Notes under the pieces: model-generated | Databases searched by the model: none | What the model saw: the letters and a program-made list of their open reading frames with translations, nothing else | Told to the model about the DNA's origin: nothing | In this document: positions 1 through 14,572 of the stretch, one piece after another | Layout: every line of letters starts with the position of its first letter | How positions within the stretch are numbered: the stretch's first letter is position 1 | Made by a program: the position numbers and the translations under genes | Assembly: GCA_964007475.1 (NCBI GenBank) | Contig: OZ023273.1 | Location: 133,356,732 to 133,420,731, forward strand | DNA: 64,000 bases | Direction of reading: 5' to 3' | From: Hybos culiciformis | Lineage: Eukaryota; Arthropoda; Insecta; Diptera; Hybotidae

Positions 1-3000
1 ATTTACTTCTATATGAGTATAAGTATATATTCAATTTTGATTATGAAGAGTATTGACTCGAATTCAGTGATGAATATTAAAATTTATGAAAATAAAAATT
101 GTTTTTTTATTTTTTTTAATTCACAAAAATACCAAATCAGTTGTTCAGTTGTAAAATGAAGAAAAATATATTTTAAGTAAATTTGTTTTCAAAACAAAAT
201 AAGTCTTAGGTAGGTAGGTATATTTCTAAGAAAATAAGTTTTTTGGTTTCTTATAAAGGGCTGATTAATTTCGACATCTTTTTACTTTCTTAACACGTAC
301 TGCGTAAAAAAAAAAAGGCCAATAAATTGGAATTTTTATTATATTATACTTTCATAATCAAAAATCATGTTGAAATTTAAATTTTTATTCAGTAATAATT
401 ATAAACAAATAAATTGATTAAATGTTGTGAAATGAGGACAAATTTTGGTGTTTGGTCATCGTTTGACAAAAAACATCAAGAATTTCAATAAGGTGAAATT
501 ATGTCTATTATTTCTACTAAATGGCAATCATATTCCCAACTCACTGACTTGTGGTTCCCTGGCTTATATATTCAATGAAATTCATTGAAAATTATAAATC
601 TGTTCCCTTCAGAGGATAAATTTTATAATAAAAAATTGTGTTTCACAAATGAAATAACAAAATTTTTTTTTTTAAGTTTTATCTGAATATGTTCAGAAGT
701 TTTTTTCTAGTATAGATGGAAAACAAAAATAATTATAAAATCTACTAAAATTCTTTATATATACATAAATAAGGTATATACAAAATAAATTAAATAAAGA
801 AAAATGATGAAATACAATGATCACAGGAATGTTTTGAAAATTTTCCAAATAGATTGTCTCAGTTTAAGTTTTTTTTTTGTTTTTGTTTAAACAAAAAAAA
901 TAAAAAATAAAATAAAATTGAAAAATCAAAATTTAATTTTAAAATATTACATCTGCTGTTTGTTCATTCAAAAAAAAAAAAAATCTTAATTTTAAATTAA
1001 TTAAAAAATTTGTTCTCTGCTTCTTCTTAATAATGTTCAGAGTTTTTCATTCTTCCATACTAAATAAAAAATATATTAATTATTAAAAAGATTCAGCTTT
1101 TAAAGCAAACATAGAATGTTGTGCGCCAATTTTAATTTTATATTAAATTTATTGTTAATAAATATATACATTTTAAAACATATAATTTTTGTTTTTTTTT
1201 TTTACTTTGTAACAATAAATTTAAATTCTTTTTTTTTAAATTAATAATTTATCCTATAAAAATAGCTTAAACATGTTTTTTAATTAACAATCTTGTGATT
1301 TGTTGTCATTATTATTTTTATATTCGAATTATATTTTCAGATAATAATAGGAAATAATATTGTAATTTAAGTTGAAATTTTTCGTCAAAGTGTAAAATTC
1401 GAAGGTGATAAATTTTCAACAAGAGGAAAGTATTTGGAAAAAGGAAATGATTAATATTGGTTGAATAGGCATATCTTGTTGAATTTGTAAAAATTGTATT
1501 TCAATTAAATTCAATGATATATAAGTGTGCTGAACTTCTATTTTCAGTTGAAGGAGTTTACACTATGAATATGAATTCCTCGATGAATTCGGTATTTGTC
1601 TTGTTAGTTATAGTTATTTTATGACATGTATACTGTCCACGGTACATTTTCTACATTGCTCAATCGTTCATGATTCAATAGTTTCTTTTTGATTTCTTAT
1701 ATTTTAGTTTTAGACTATTATTAAATATTTACAAAGTCAATTTCATAGTTAAATATACCTTAAATATACATATAAGTTTTATCTTTTACATTTGATTATA
1801 TTTTAGTTCTTAAATTTCAACTACATCATATAGTATATACAATTTTTTGACCTTCAATACATTTTGAAGCATTAAATACAAAAAAAAAATATTATAGTGA
1901 TGTCTTGAATATTATATTTTTTTTTTGTACATTTAAGGTACTTGAATTTTATTTTTTTTTACATTATTTATTTGTTTATTCAATTGTTTTCTATAACATT
2001 TTCAATTTTTTCTATGAATGTAAATTGTCTTAGTTTTCAGGGTTATTCAATAATATATTTTTGTCTATTAAAATAAAGTATATTTAAGTGTTACAAGTGT
2101 TTATAATTTTCAAAAATTTATTTATTATCATTATCACCAAAGTATCTTCAACTTTCTTTTCTCATTATACAATTTTTTTTTTTAATTGAAGTTTTCAATA
2201 TTATAATCACTAGTAGTTCTTTATTATAATGAGATTTTTAATCAAAAATCTAGATTCAAAAAATAGTATAAAATCTTAAAGTAATAATGTTGCCTTGAAG
2301 ATAAAAAATTGTTCACCTATATTAAAAAACGAATTGATTTGAGCTGTAATCTATTTCATATACTAATAATTTGTAATACATTATATTATTAAACTTTTTG
2401 TCAAATTTAATACATTCGAAAAAGTTTTTGGAATAAAATATCCTGAATTAAAATATGGTATACATATATATAAATATTTTGTTAGTATAATTTGACATCA
2501 AAACTAACTCAGCTTTTATCTTAATAGTCGTAGCTTCAATGTTAGCTTCAATCCAAAACAATAATAACATTGTTTTATAGTTTTCCATCAAATTAAAGAT
2601 GATAAAAAAGTATGTATCTACACAATTTCTCGTAGAAAGAATAAAATTTTGAAATCCCCAAAAAACGAAAAAAAAAAAGAGGCGTCAAAAACTATAGATA
2701 ATAAAAAGAAAAAATAAAAATAAATAAAATGAATTTCAATAACAAACTAACAAGTTGTGTTTACTTTTTTTTTTCTCAACAATACGTACGAAGTAAAAAT
2801 AATGAAGAAAAGAAAAAAAAAAAACTAATCAACTTTTTGTCAAATTTATAATTTTTTTTTTTCATTTTAACAAAAACAAATCAATTCGTTACGTAATTAA
2901 AATAATTTTTAGAGAAACATCAAATGATTTTAATAGACGAGTACGAGTATATATACTTGTTTATGTTTTTTTTTTGTATTTATTTTGAAATAATTATTTT

Positions 3001-6000
3001 ATATATTTTCAACAATATATGAAAAATTATATTTCAACCAATTGTTTTTTTAGTTGTCATCTCGTTAGATTTTCATCACTATGTAGGTTACGACGAGTTA
3101 ATGATGACTTTTTTTTTTAAATTAATATTCCAATTTTTGGTTGAAATTTGGATTCTCCTAATTGTTTTTCTGTTTTTGTTTTTTTGGTTTTTGGGTACTT
3201 TTATGACGAAAAGAAAAATGTTACCTTGAAAAAAAATAATTACTTATAATTAGAAAATACACATCAAACAAATTTTTTAATTAAAAAAAATTACAAATAA
3301 AATTATTTTCAGACAAAATGACATTTTTTATAAATTTCAGAATATCACCTTTTTTTCAGATTTCGCCAAATTGCTGAAAATTCTAGAATTTTTTTGATAT
3401 CAATGTGGTTACTTTTGAAGTTCTGTATATACAAATTCTACTTTCAGACACAGTAACCACAATAATAAGATTTTGAAGTTTGATTCATTCAATTGAGTAA
3501 AAAAAAATAAATAAAAAGATATAAAAATATCTAGGTATAAGTATGACATAAATAAATCTTTTGGTATCAATCGTACAGAGTGGAAAAAAGCTCTCTGGTT
3601 TCTTCCAGTTTTGTCGGTCTCAGAAGAAATATGTGTGCTGGACAAAATTGAAAAAACTGAAAAAAATTATAAAAACACAACCAACTCGAAAATAAATAGC
3701 TTTATTAAATACAAATTTTTGTTTTTTTGTGACAAAGTACAAGATAACAATATCTGAATTAGCTTTGAGTAGAATCGAACAAAATAAACTATTTAAGTTA
3801 TTATTTGTAAGAAGCTCATTTTATTGATTTAGATGCTATTTCGCCCATTTCATCCATTTTCTCCGTTTAGACTATTTTCTCAGTTTTCTTCCAGTGCTCA
3901 GGAAAAATGATAAAAAACGGACCAAATGCCATTGCCAACCCTTTAAAAAACTGCTTATATGTCATCAGTTGTACAATTTACAGTTTATGATGACTAACTT
4001 TTAGAAAATTTTCGGTTTAAAAAGTTAAAAATCTACTTCAAAAAAAAATTAACCTTAAAAAAGGTTATGGCAAAGTATAAATAAAAAACTCGAGAATAAA
4101 CTAAACTTTTATTTTTTGACATGCTTCTTTAATTTCCTATATTTTGTAAATTAAGTTCCGTCAAATTCTATTTTTTTTTTAGTTTTGTGCAAATCAAATT
4201 AATTATTATGAAAAGGTTAAAAAAAAAACTTTATAAACGAACCTTAAATTTATGTATAATTTTTAATATTTTTTTTATTTAGGTTATCGCTAATACAAGA
4301 TTTATATTTATCAGATTTAAGATCAAAAAAATAAAATTCAAAACAGTTGTTTTTGAATTAACTATACCATACTTAATTTTTCTTTTTTTTTTTGTTCCGA
4401 AATTATTCATTGTCAATGCCAAAATAAATTGTTTTAGAACAAAAATAACAATGAAACTGAAGGCCCTATAGTGCCGTCATAACTTTTTTCATGTGAAAAA
4501 TAAATTCAAAAAAAATATTAAAACTAATTCGATTTTTTTGTATTGCTAATAAGCATATTTATTTTTTTTGTTAATATTGAAAACTTAAGTAGCTATATAT
4601 ACTTGTATATATACATTTTTCCAATTCACAAAACATTGAATTTAAGTACTCAGTCAAGTAAAAGAAAAAATGCGATATTAAGAATCTTGTAAGCATCACG
4701 GTCTCAAAACTAAAAAAAAAAAAAGTTAAATCAATGTCAATTTTGATTTGAATTTTATATATTTTTTTTTAATTTTTAAATTTAATACTTAACCTACTCA
4801 AAAAAATTATTATTTTGTCTTTCCTTGGAATATATAGGTAGGTATCAATATAGTAATTTGTAGTCGCCTGCATTCGAAATTCGTGTATATTACTTTTTTA
4901 TTGTAAAATTATTCAATTATTTGAAAGGCTGACAAACTCATTTACTGATAAATTAGAAGAAATGGAGCTAACAAAATTTCAAAAATTTTCTTACATTAAA
5001 TAATTAAAATTAAAATCGGTTCGTAACTGAGGTCATTAGTTCTCAGTGGGAAGGGTTCGATCAAAGATTTAATATACGTACATGCTATATCTAACTGACA
5101 TACTTATATATAGATAAATCCATTTCTAGACCACAATTATATACATCACTACTCAAGGTTTCATTCAAAAATATTAATTTAAAAAAAAATTTAATCCAAC
5201 CCTCTTAAGGTCATTTCATACCTACAGATTTTTTTTTTATTAATTGATAATAATAAACCTAATAGTATAATATACTTAGTCAACGTAACACATTAAATCG
5301 AAAGTATAGAATCGTAGGAAAACTTATTAGGTTTCATTTGCTTAATTAAAAATATATACTTAAGTGCTTATTATAAGTATTACTTATATACTTAAGTATA
5401 ATCAAAACTTATTGTCTACTATATTTAAAGTTTTCATCATGACTTAATGTTAAAATTTATTTAATTTTTTTTTTGCGGTTAATGTGCTGATTTTACTTAA
5501 AAATAAATTTTAGCACGGTTCAATAGACTTATCAATTTTTTTTTTGAAAATATATTTTAACAACTATTATAAAATATAAATCTTATTTTGTAAGCTTTCC
5601 AAAAGTTTAATTATGGTATTACCTAGAATTATGTATTATTTCTTTATTTTTTTTTTGTGATCATTCTTTCTATTATTACCTGAAGTTATTTATCATCTCA
5701 TCACGAATTAAAAAAAAAACTAAAATAAGACTTAAATACCCTGAAGCATATTAGGTGTTCTATGAAAATATTTTTGATTGTTATAAGTTTCTACCAGGTT
5801 TTTTTTACCATTTTTTGTTTATATTTGACTTTCGTCCAAGTTTTGCTATGAAACTAATTGTTAATTTATACTTTTCCAAAGAAATGGAATAAAAGTAAAT
5901 CGAAGGTATGCTATTAATTTCAATAGAACTTACTTAAGTATACAAATATTTTTTGTTTTATTATTCGAAACGAGAAAGATTGACAATTGTTACTTATTAA

Positions 6001-6991
6001 GGTTTCAAAATATTTTGAAAAATATAACCAGAAATAAGTTCTTCATGTTTATCTGCGTATTTCCCTCGTGCCAGATTATAGCAATCGATTCTATCTTCCT
6101 ATGCAATATAAACAGTCATAATCTTCAAAGTCATGCACTAGTTTTTTTTTTCTCTTCAAATTAGTAAAACTTTTTAATTTCGTAAGGAATTATTTTAATT
6201 TTTGCGCTTTTAATTCCATGAAATGAGAAAAATTCAGAAAAAAAAATTAAACTTGAAGCTAATATAATATTTTTTTTTATTTACTTACCTAATTTTTTTG
6301 CTTTCATAATAAATAATTTTAGGAGGAACAAAAAAAAACTTTTCAGTAATAAACCTAGATATTCATTAGTGCTTTCAAATAAAGGGTTCATAAAGTTATT
6401 TGAAATTTTCTATTATATAGTTATTTATAATTCGACTTATATATTGTTGAACTTATAAATAAATTTAATATGTGTTGTAATGATGATTTAGCTTGAATTT
6501 TGTTTTCAATGTAAGTATACTTACTTGTATAGAACTATGTATATTTAACCATAAAATTTCAATTAAGTATTGCCGGTTTTAGTTAAAGTTAATTTGATAA
6601 TTTTTTTATATATTGTATAATTATTACAATCTCGATTACAATGAATAATTGCTAAATGATTAATGATTTGGCTTATATAATACTGATGAAGAGTTTTAAT
6701 ATAAATATTAATCCGAAATCATAAAAATATATCACTACTTACTGATTCAAAATTTCCATTAAGTACTTACTTTAACATTATTATTTTTATTATAAACTTT
6801 AAAAAATTATAAATGTAATTATATTTAATACAACTATAGATTTATTGTGGAAATTAAGAAAATATTGCAACCAAAGATAGTAATAATACAAAGTGAAACA
6901 GAAGTCATTATGTTAATCTTTTTTTTTTACGTAGAGGAAAAAATAGTAATATCAAAACAAATAGTTATAATTTATATGTATAAAGGCTTAG

Positions 6992-6993
<2 letters not shown>
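1..6993. other. AT-rich non-coding DNA, no gene seen
   Basis: This stretch is extremely AT-rich with many 8-12 base A or T runs. Stop codons are dense in all frames. I see no transposon ends, tRNA or convincing exon. Slightly more complex patches occur near 3560-3650, 3840-3990, 4860-5060 and 6050-6130, but none has a supported splice structure or recognisable protein similarity. The palindrome TACTTAAGTA occurs at 5389-5398 and 5931-5940. A 78-codon minus-strand ORF at 3409-3645 is not recognised as any protein family. Confidence 0.7.

Positions 6994-7037
<44 letters not shown>
6994..7037. repeat. (AT)22 microsatellite
   Basis: This is an uninterrupted alternating AT dinucleotide run of 44 bp. 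It gives the Ile-Tyr run of the 78-codon plus-strand ORF at 6847-7083, which is therefore not credible as a gene. It is likely length-polymorphic. Confidence 0.95.
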
Positions 7038-7042
<5 letters not shown>

Positions 7043-10000
7043 AAAGAGAAGAAAATAATTTAAATAGACAGAAAAAGCCTTGATAAAAAAGGATTTTGTA
7101 TTAATTAAAATTTAAAGCTTTTATGAAATCATAAACTTATGTTTTCATTTCATTGAGACATAACTTATAACACGTAAGTACATACCGAGGTACATACTTA
7201 GTATCTTTTTGTCTCTAACGATAATATTAAACTCTGACTCATAGTCTAAACCTATAGAAATTATCTAATTTAAATAATTATTTTTTAATATGTAAAATTA
7301 TTTGATTTATTTTTTTTATGTTTATTTTTATTTATTTAAAGTCTAATGTGCGGCAAAATTATACCCAACAATTTACCTTAAAAAATTTATATCAATTTAT
7401 GAACTTTTATTCTACTTATTATAATTTGTCTTATATAAAATAAATAATAATAATACATTCTGATTGTATTTTAAATATGGTAATAAAAATACAATTCAGG
7501 ATACTTAAGTTTAAAATTTTTTTTTTTTTAAATTATATTCTTTCATAAGTACTTAGTTTTTTTGTATTTTTATTTTTCAATACAGATGTCTTATAAATAT
7601 GACCTTTACTTATTCTGAATATGTACAAAAAAAAAAATATAAAAAGAATATAGAAATAATATTCTATAACAAATTTATTTTTATTTTAAAATTATTTTTT
7701 TGAAATTCAAAATTCAAAATGTTCAAGTAGTTTCAATTTACGTATGTTTCAGATTTTTTTTTATATCTAATTCGAAAAGAATGACCCAAAAATAAATTTA
7801 GAATGATTTTTATACAGATTTGTTTTATTAGCAAGTACTTAAGTAATTCATGAAATATATTTTGAGTTAGCAATTGTATGCACGTTAAACAATGACAGAT
7901 ATATTTATATAACAAGATCCTTCGATTACAATTTATATACAAATTATAAGTGAAACTAGAATATTTCGAAAGTATTTCGAAGACTTTTAAGATGAATCAA
8001 CTGATCTATTGCTCCTTTCTTATAATCTGACATAAAAGTAGATTTTTCACATAAAGCCCAGCTTACTTGTAATAATATTATTCATAATAAAATGCATTAT
8101 TTGTTATAACCATGTCCACGAATAACATAGTAGATTTAAAAACATTTGACCTTACCCATAATTCATATATAAGTTAGATCTTTTATATTTTAATTTTGCG
8201 AAATTTATCATGAAACTTAAATTTTATTTATAAAAAGCAATTTAATTTTGTGAATTTTTAAAAAGGATGAGCAGATTGTGTATTATTATGATTACAATTT
8301 TTGAGAACACATCAATCATCGTCTCTATTGCATTAAGTATACATATATATATTACTTACTCTTATTCTGGGAATAAAAAAGAAGAAGAAAAATCACACAA
8401 TTTATTTAAAGAAAACTATTTTTTTCTTGTTCAGTGTACATACATAATAAAGCATATACCTACTTACTTACATACTATGTATATGCTACAATTATTTATT
8501 ATTATTTTCTAAATTGGACATCTTTAAACTTTTAAAATATAAAATAGATGTATGTAAGTACAGATATATATATATACCTAATAAAAATAAAATTGGACAT
8601 CAAATTAATGTTAAATGATTTTTTAAAATAAATTTAAGTAGCTACTTAGCTGAGGGAAATTTATTTTACTTATAAATTAATTTTCAGTACACAAAAAAAT
8701 ATATTTCTTGGTCTTGGAACTGGTATTCTTGTCTTGGTACAAGTATATCTGTCTGAATTAAAATCAAGACTTTTTTATCTCATATTTCGACTACGATTTG
8801 ACCATTAAACTTTTGATAAGATAACTGCTTATCGAGAAAACATTTTTTAAATTAACTCTCATAATCATAATAGAGTAGTACAAAATAAATTTTTTCATTA
8901 TAAGTACTTAGTTATTTTGGGGAAATTTTGTTATTAAATACTGAAAATACATACAGAGAAATTAGTCAAATAAAAGAAATTATACGAAGTTAGAAACAAT
9001 AACGAATTGAATTGTATGAATGTTAATAATATATAAATTTAAAAGTCCTAGTTTAAATTTATATTCAAAAATGTCATTTTAATATAGAAGACAAATTTTT
9101 ATTAAACATAATGATACTTCTATATTTATTAAAACTTTAAAGAACCAATTGCTAATATACACTTAATATGCATATGACTATTATTTTTTTTCTCAAAATT
9201 ATTTTATTAAATTTAATTTATTTCTGTATATTGATGATAAATGTTTATTTATTTATTTAATTGAAATATAAATAAATAAAAGAGAGAAAAGAACTTTATA
9301 TGCTCTATGATGAACACAGTACATACTTAGTTATTTATAATATATACAATTTAATTCTGAAAACTATACTTAAAAATGTATTAAGTATTTTAAGTATATT
9401 TTTTGTGGCGCTTAACAACTGATTTTTTTTTTGTTGTTTGAACAAAATGTTATGTAATGCTTCGATAATAGTAATCAAGTTTTTCGGGGGCTTTTTTTTT
9501 TCTTGTTTTTAAAATTTATTATATACACATAGATAGACAAAAACAAAAAAAAAAAAAAAAGAATATTAAATTTTAATTTTATTTTACATAACAATTTAAA
9601 AAGATGTTTGTTATTGTATATCGTTGAACAGCAGTGTTTCAAATATTGTTTTTTTTTTTTTAATTTATATGTACAAGTTTTTTTTCCTGATAAGTAGATA
9701 ATAATTTTGTGATAATAATCTTAATATTGACGTGTTCGTTTAAATTTCAATATAGTTAAAATATTCTTTATGGAATATATGTCAAAAATGTAGCACGAAT
9801 CTTCATTATCTAACAGAAAAAAAAATCGATTAAATTTTGATTTTTTTTTTTAAACATTGAGCTGTGAAAAGCTGACTTAATACTAAAAATATTCGAATAA
9901 ATTAATTTTTTTTTTCTTCCTTTCTCAATGCGCAAAACAAATATTTGTACGCCTTATCAATAATTTTTTACTTTTACTTATCGGAAACTTTAGACTCATA

Positions 10001-13000
10001 AAAAAAAAATAATTAAAAAAAAAATAGATTAATTTTTAATTATAAAAGAAGGCGGCATACATTTTTTTATTTTTAATTTGTATTGCGATAACTATAAAAT
10101 ATTTCAATATTTTTTTTTTAATATAAATAAAGAATATAAGTCATATTCTGTTTCGATTTTTTTATTTACATTATTTTTAATTTTTTATTATTATGATTTT
10201 TTTTTGTTTTTCTTCTTTCTCTCTATAACAAATTATATTTTTTCATTCATCTCGAATCGAATGGTTTTTCCTAGAAATCTTATATATACAGAATATTTCC
10301 AGATTAAAATAACAATATACACGGTAATACAAAATAATATTTTTCTGTGTGGCCTTATGTTATCAGCTGAAATAATAAAAGAAAAAAAAAAATTATAAAG
10401 TAATCAAATTTTGAATTTTTTTTTCTATTTTGTTGTTATGAACTTTATGACTCAAAATTTTTCTTTTTGTATTTTCTTCACATTTTTTTGTAGTTCAGAA
10501 CAGTTTTATATACATTTTTTTTTTTTTTGCGAAATCGAAAATAAAGCTTGATCTAGAGATCTAGGCATTTGGTTTGAGAAGAATCAAATTACATTAGTTT
10601 CGAAATTGATAGTGCAAAAAAAAAAAATTCAAATTGTTTTCAGAATTTTGTTTTTTTTATAATTTCATTAGGTACTTACATATTTTTTTTTTTGCAATTA
10701 AGTATCAGGAAAAGAATCATAGTTAGGGAAAATTTCGATAATAATTTTGAGATTCATATTATCCTTGAACTTCCATCATTAAAAATCGAGTCCAGAAATA
10801 GTGCGTAATTTTCTGCTAGTTTCTTGATAATTAATTGCCCTAAGCATGAATGTTTCGCTCTTACTCATTAGCAGGAAAATAAATCCTCATCTTCGTAAAA
10901 CACTTACAGTGAGTCAAAAATAAAATAAAAACACATAAGAATTAATTGCAAACTACTTAATTGCTCTCAGTTTAATTCCAAACAGTTTACAAATACATTT
11001 TAATTTATGGATAATTTATGTATTTCAAAGTTCACTAATATGACATTCCAAAAGAGTAAAGTTATGTCTATTAGCACAATCATTTGCTATACCTAATGAT
11101 TTTGATCTAAAAAGTTATCTTTATTTAAAATATATTTGATACTAAAATATGCAGTATCGAATTTATTGCTCCACCTTTGACTTAGAAAAAAAAATCGATT
11201 CGAAAGTCGAGGTAATTTTGTGGTAATTTTATGCGATTCCTCCAATATTTATAATGAAAGGACTAATATAAATTTCAGCAAAAATAAGTAGGTACCTATA
11301 TCATTATTAAAGAAGAAAAACAAATTCAAATATATATATATCTAGGTTTTATATTTCAGAAAAACTGTGAACAGAGTGAACTTTAATCCCGGAAACTAAA
11401 AAAAAAAATAAATAAAAAGAAGAAGTCTGCATAACTATAAGAATTCTATATTTTTTTTTTAGAATTTATATAATATACTTAATGTTTATATGTATATAAT
11501 TCTTCTTTTTATATTCCAAAAAAATAATAATAATAATAATAATATTCCAACTTGATTCTTTAAATTACTTCTTCCTTTATGTTTTTAAGTATATTTTTTT
11601 TCTTGATGTTTGTTGGAAAAAAAAAAAACTTGACTCAACTTAGTTTTTTTTTTACATACTTACTTATTGTATATATATGTTTTTTTTTTATATATTATTG
11701 TTTATTATTATCTTATTTCTTTCTTTATTGATTTTTTTTTTTTTTGTCCATAAACTACGTGTTTTAATCTTTGAAAAATAATAATAATAATAAAAAAAAA
11801 AGAAAAACTGCTTTATCTGGTTTTCTGGAAAAAAAAAAAAAAAAATTCCACCACCAAGAGGAAAAAAAGAAAAAAAAAAAGAGAAAGAACACGTCACACG
11901 AACTAATTTTTTTTTTTGTTCGTTATTATAGTTTTGACTTTTTTTTTGTTTTTTCATAGTATAAATAATTTTACAACATCACATATTACAAACAATCTTT
12001 TTTTTTTTTTTTTGCATAATGAAAACATATATTAATTTTTTTTTTTTTTTTATATTTTTCCAATTTATTTTTGTATATGTTAGTTATATATACCTACTTA
12101 TATCTTATATCTTTTTTTCTTTTTTGTTTTGTTAAAAATCTTGACTTGAAGAAATCTTCAAGTGAAGTTTCCAAAACTTAAAAAAAAAAACCAAAAGAGA
12201 AAATTATAATCACTGATGATATTTTTATATATATACGGTGAAAAAAAAAATCAAGAAAAAAGAAATGTAACGTTTACTGTGAATTAATATTGTCAGGAAT
12301 AAAATATGTAGACTCATATTATTATTATTTTATTGTTTTATGAGTTTTTCGTGTTTCTTCAAAGAAATCATAATTTGCACCTGATAAAGTTGAGCTAAAA
12401 ATTAAAACACTTTTAAGTACTTATTTTTGGATTTCTGGTTGATCTTTGTAAATTATTAAAATTTCGAAAATTTAACAACACCCTTTTGTCTGAAGAAACT
12501 TCATAGCATAGTTACATTTCAAACTACATTCATTTCTTACATCTAAATTTATATATACATATTTTAAAATGTGTACCTACAAGAAAAATATTCAATTTTA
12601 TATTAATTTCGTAATTTTGACAAGGGTTGTTATTGCAAAACAAAAATAAACAAACCTTGGAAATTCTTTTAATTTTATTTTCATAATTTTTTTTTTAGTG
12701 TTTTTAGTGACTACGCTTGTAAGTTGTCAGTCATTTATAGGAAATTTTAACAAGATGACAAAAAAAAATGTCATATTACATCTAAGTACCTATTATTTTA
12801 ATATTAATTTGCATTAAATGAACAGTTGTAAAAATATCTTACAAATTCAAAATAAAAATTTATATTATTTAATATTTAGTTAAAAAAAAAAAATTAAAAA
12901 TATTTTAATTAATTTTTTTTTCTTTTACTTCCAGGTCTGTATATTGATTATTTCAACATAATTTTACTAAATTTTTTTGGATATATTGGAATTTTTTTTT

Positions 13001-13153
13001 CGCTTCAAAATTAATATTTAGTAAGTTTTAAAATATTATTATATTATATTCAAAATTACAACTTAAATATTGGAATGATTGTTAAATCCAGTGTTATTCA
13101 TTAGTGCACATCTAAATCTAAATAAATGATTTGAAATAACATGTATTTTTTAA
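7038..13153. other. AT-rich non-coding DNA, no gene seen
   Basis: This stretch holds homopolymer-rich DNA, short simple repeats such as (AAT)n at about 11524-11545, and an A/G-rich tract at about 11770-11890. That tract, read on both strands, gives the Lys-rich and Phe-rich ORFs there. The 106-codon ORF at 10078-10398 is dominated by Phe, Ile and Tyr from poly-T runs and I do not regard it as a gene. The perfect 8-bp stem CTTGAAGA/TCTTCAAG at 12145-12162 is too short to interpret. Confidence 0.7.
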
Positions 13154-13424
13154 CATCTCATCAGTGATGGATTTACGAATAGGCACACTAGGCTCGAGCC
13201 TAGGGCGGCAAATAATGGGCGGCAAAATTCCTTAAAAAATTTGTTTCGAATTTAAAAATAGTAAAAAACTTTTTAGAATCGATAAAGGCTAAGAGCTCAA
13301 AATCTCCTCAAACTATTTTTTTATGTCATGCTGAAGTTAAATGTCTTTTTAATGTGTTTTTTTCTGAAATTTTTTTAATAGTGCCTAAAGACGGCAAATG
13401 TGTAATTTCGCCCCTGCATCTCAT
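13154..13424. repeat. 8-bp target site duplication of hAT MITE
   Basis: CATCTCAT occurs at 13154-13161 and again at 13417-13424, immediately outside the two ends of the hAT-like element. An exact 8-bp direct repeat is the expected target duplication for the hAT superfamily. Confidence 0.85.
13162..13416. mobile_element. hAT-type MITE, 255 bp
   Basis: The left end begins CAGTGATGGATTTAC and the right end, read inward on the minus strand, begins CAGGGGCGAAATTAC. They match at 10 of 15 positions, and both look like decayed copies of a CAGGGGCGGATTTAC-type terminus known in many hAT elements. An exact 8-bp target duplication flanks the element. The interior has the hAT-repeat-like words AGGCACACTAGG and GGGCGGCAAA and a perfect 16-bp palindrome (13188-13203). 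It has far higher G+C than the surroundings. There is no transposase coding, so mobility would have depended on an autonomous relative. TIRs, target duplication and composition are seen; the family assignment rests on known hAT hallmarks. Confidence 0.85.
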
Positions 13425-14517
13425 GATCAAAATTAACCCAAAAAAAAAAGGAAAAAAGAGGATTTTATTAATAGAAAAAATAATTTACTTAAATAAATGG
13501 TAGTTTCTATACTACTTATGATTAGTTTTATCGATAATTTGATTTTCATATTATAATTAAGTGATATTGATTGAATAAAAAACAAATTATTTTCATACAT
13601 AATGTAACATACTTATTTATACACATTTTTATTAAATTATATACATACGATATATATTTTTTTTACCTTTAATTTCTAACAAACCATGTATATTGTTATT
13701 AAAGCAAAATAAAAAAAGTGTATACATATTATAAAATACATAAAATTAAAATAAAAAAAATAAAATATACCTATATTTAATGCGATATGATGTGTGTTTG
13801 AGAAAAATAATATAAATATGAAATTCTTGTTGCTAGTTGGTTTATTTATTATTATTATCGTTATATTTTGTTTATTATAATAACAATAATATACATATAT
13901 CTTTATATATTTATATTGTATACATACATATATGAATTGTAAATATAAACATTTTTATTATATATATATATCTACTTATAATACTATAATGGATTAAAAA
14001 AAAAAAACAATTTTGATTATCTCTTCCACTGCTGATTATATGAATTTTCTATTAACTTTAACGTCAATATAAATATAATAATACCTCTAAAATAATTATA
14101 TATACATATTTAGATAATATTATATTTTAATATACTTACTATGTTTTTATATATATTTTATATTTTTTTTTTTATCACTAAATTTGGCAACATTGTGTTT
14201 TATTTTTAAAAATATATAAATTTTATAGATATACTTATATATATAAATATTTTTATTTTATAAATAATATTAAAAAAAAAGGTTATTCACAATAAAAAAA
14301 AAATAAAAAAAAATGAATAATATAAAAATAAAAACAACAAATTAAAAATATATATAGATATATAATATATGCTCACTCTCGAAAGAAATCTTCTTTTATT
14401 TTATTTTTTTTTTATTATTTTACAACAACAATAAAAATATCTACCTAAATAAAATATTATTATGTGTATATATAATATATGCAATGTACGTATTTAGATT
14501 GTGTATCTAAATACTTA

Positions 14518-14520
<3 letters not shown>
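13425..14520. other. AT-rich non-coding DNA
   Basis: This is very low complexity sequence with numerous short TATATA and poly-A/T tracts. I see no gene or mobile element in it. Confidence 0.75.

Positions 14521-14568
<48 letters not shown>
14521..14568. repeat. (AT)24 microsatellite
   Basis: This is a perfect AT dinucleotide run of 48 bp, the longest in the window. It lies in DNA rich in shorter TATATA runs and is likely length-polymorphic. Confidence 0.95.

Positions 14569-14572
<4 letters not shown>

Noticed and set aside
6847..7083. 78-codon plus-strand ORF
   Set aside because: A large part is an (Ile-Tyr)n run encoded by the (AT)22 microsatellite.
10078..10398. 106-codon plus-strand ORF rich in Phe, Ile and Tyr
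   Set aside because: Composition mirrors poly-T and AT runs. Hydrophobic stretches come from T-tracts rather than a plausible membrane protein, and no motif is recognisable.
12935..13020. Possible plus-strand exon between a TTACTTCCAG acceptor and a GTAAGT donor
   Set aside because: Splice-like words are frequent here, every frame contains a stop, and the block has the same AT-rich composition as its surroundings.
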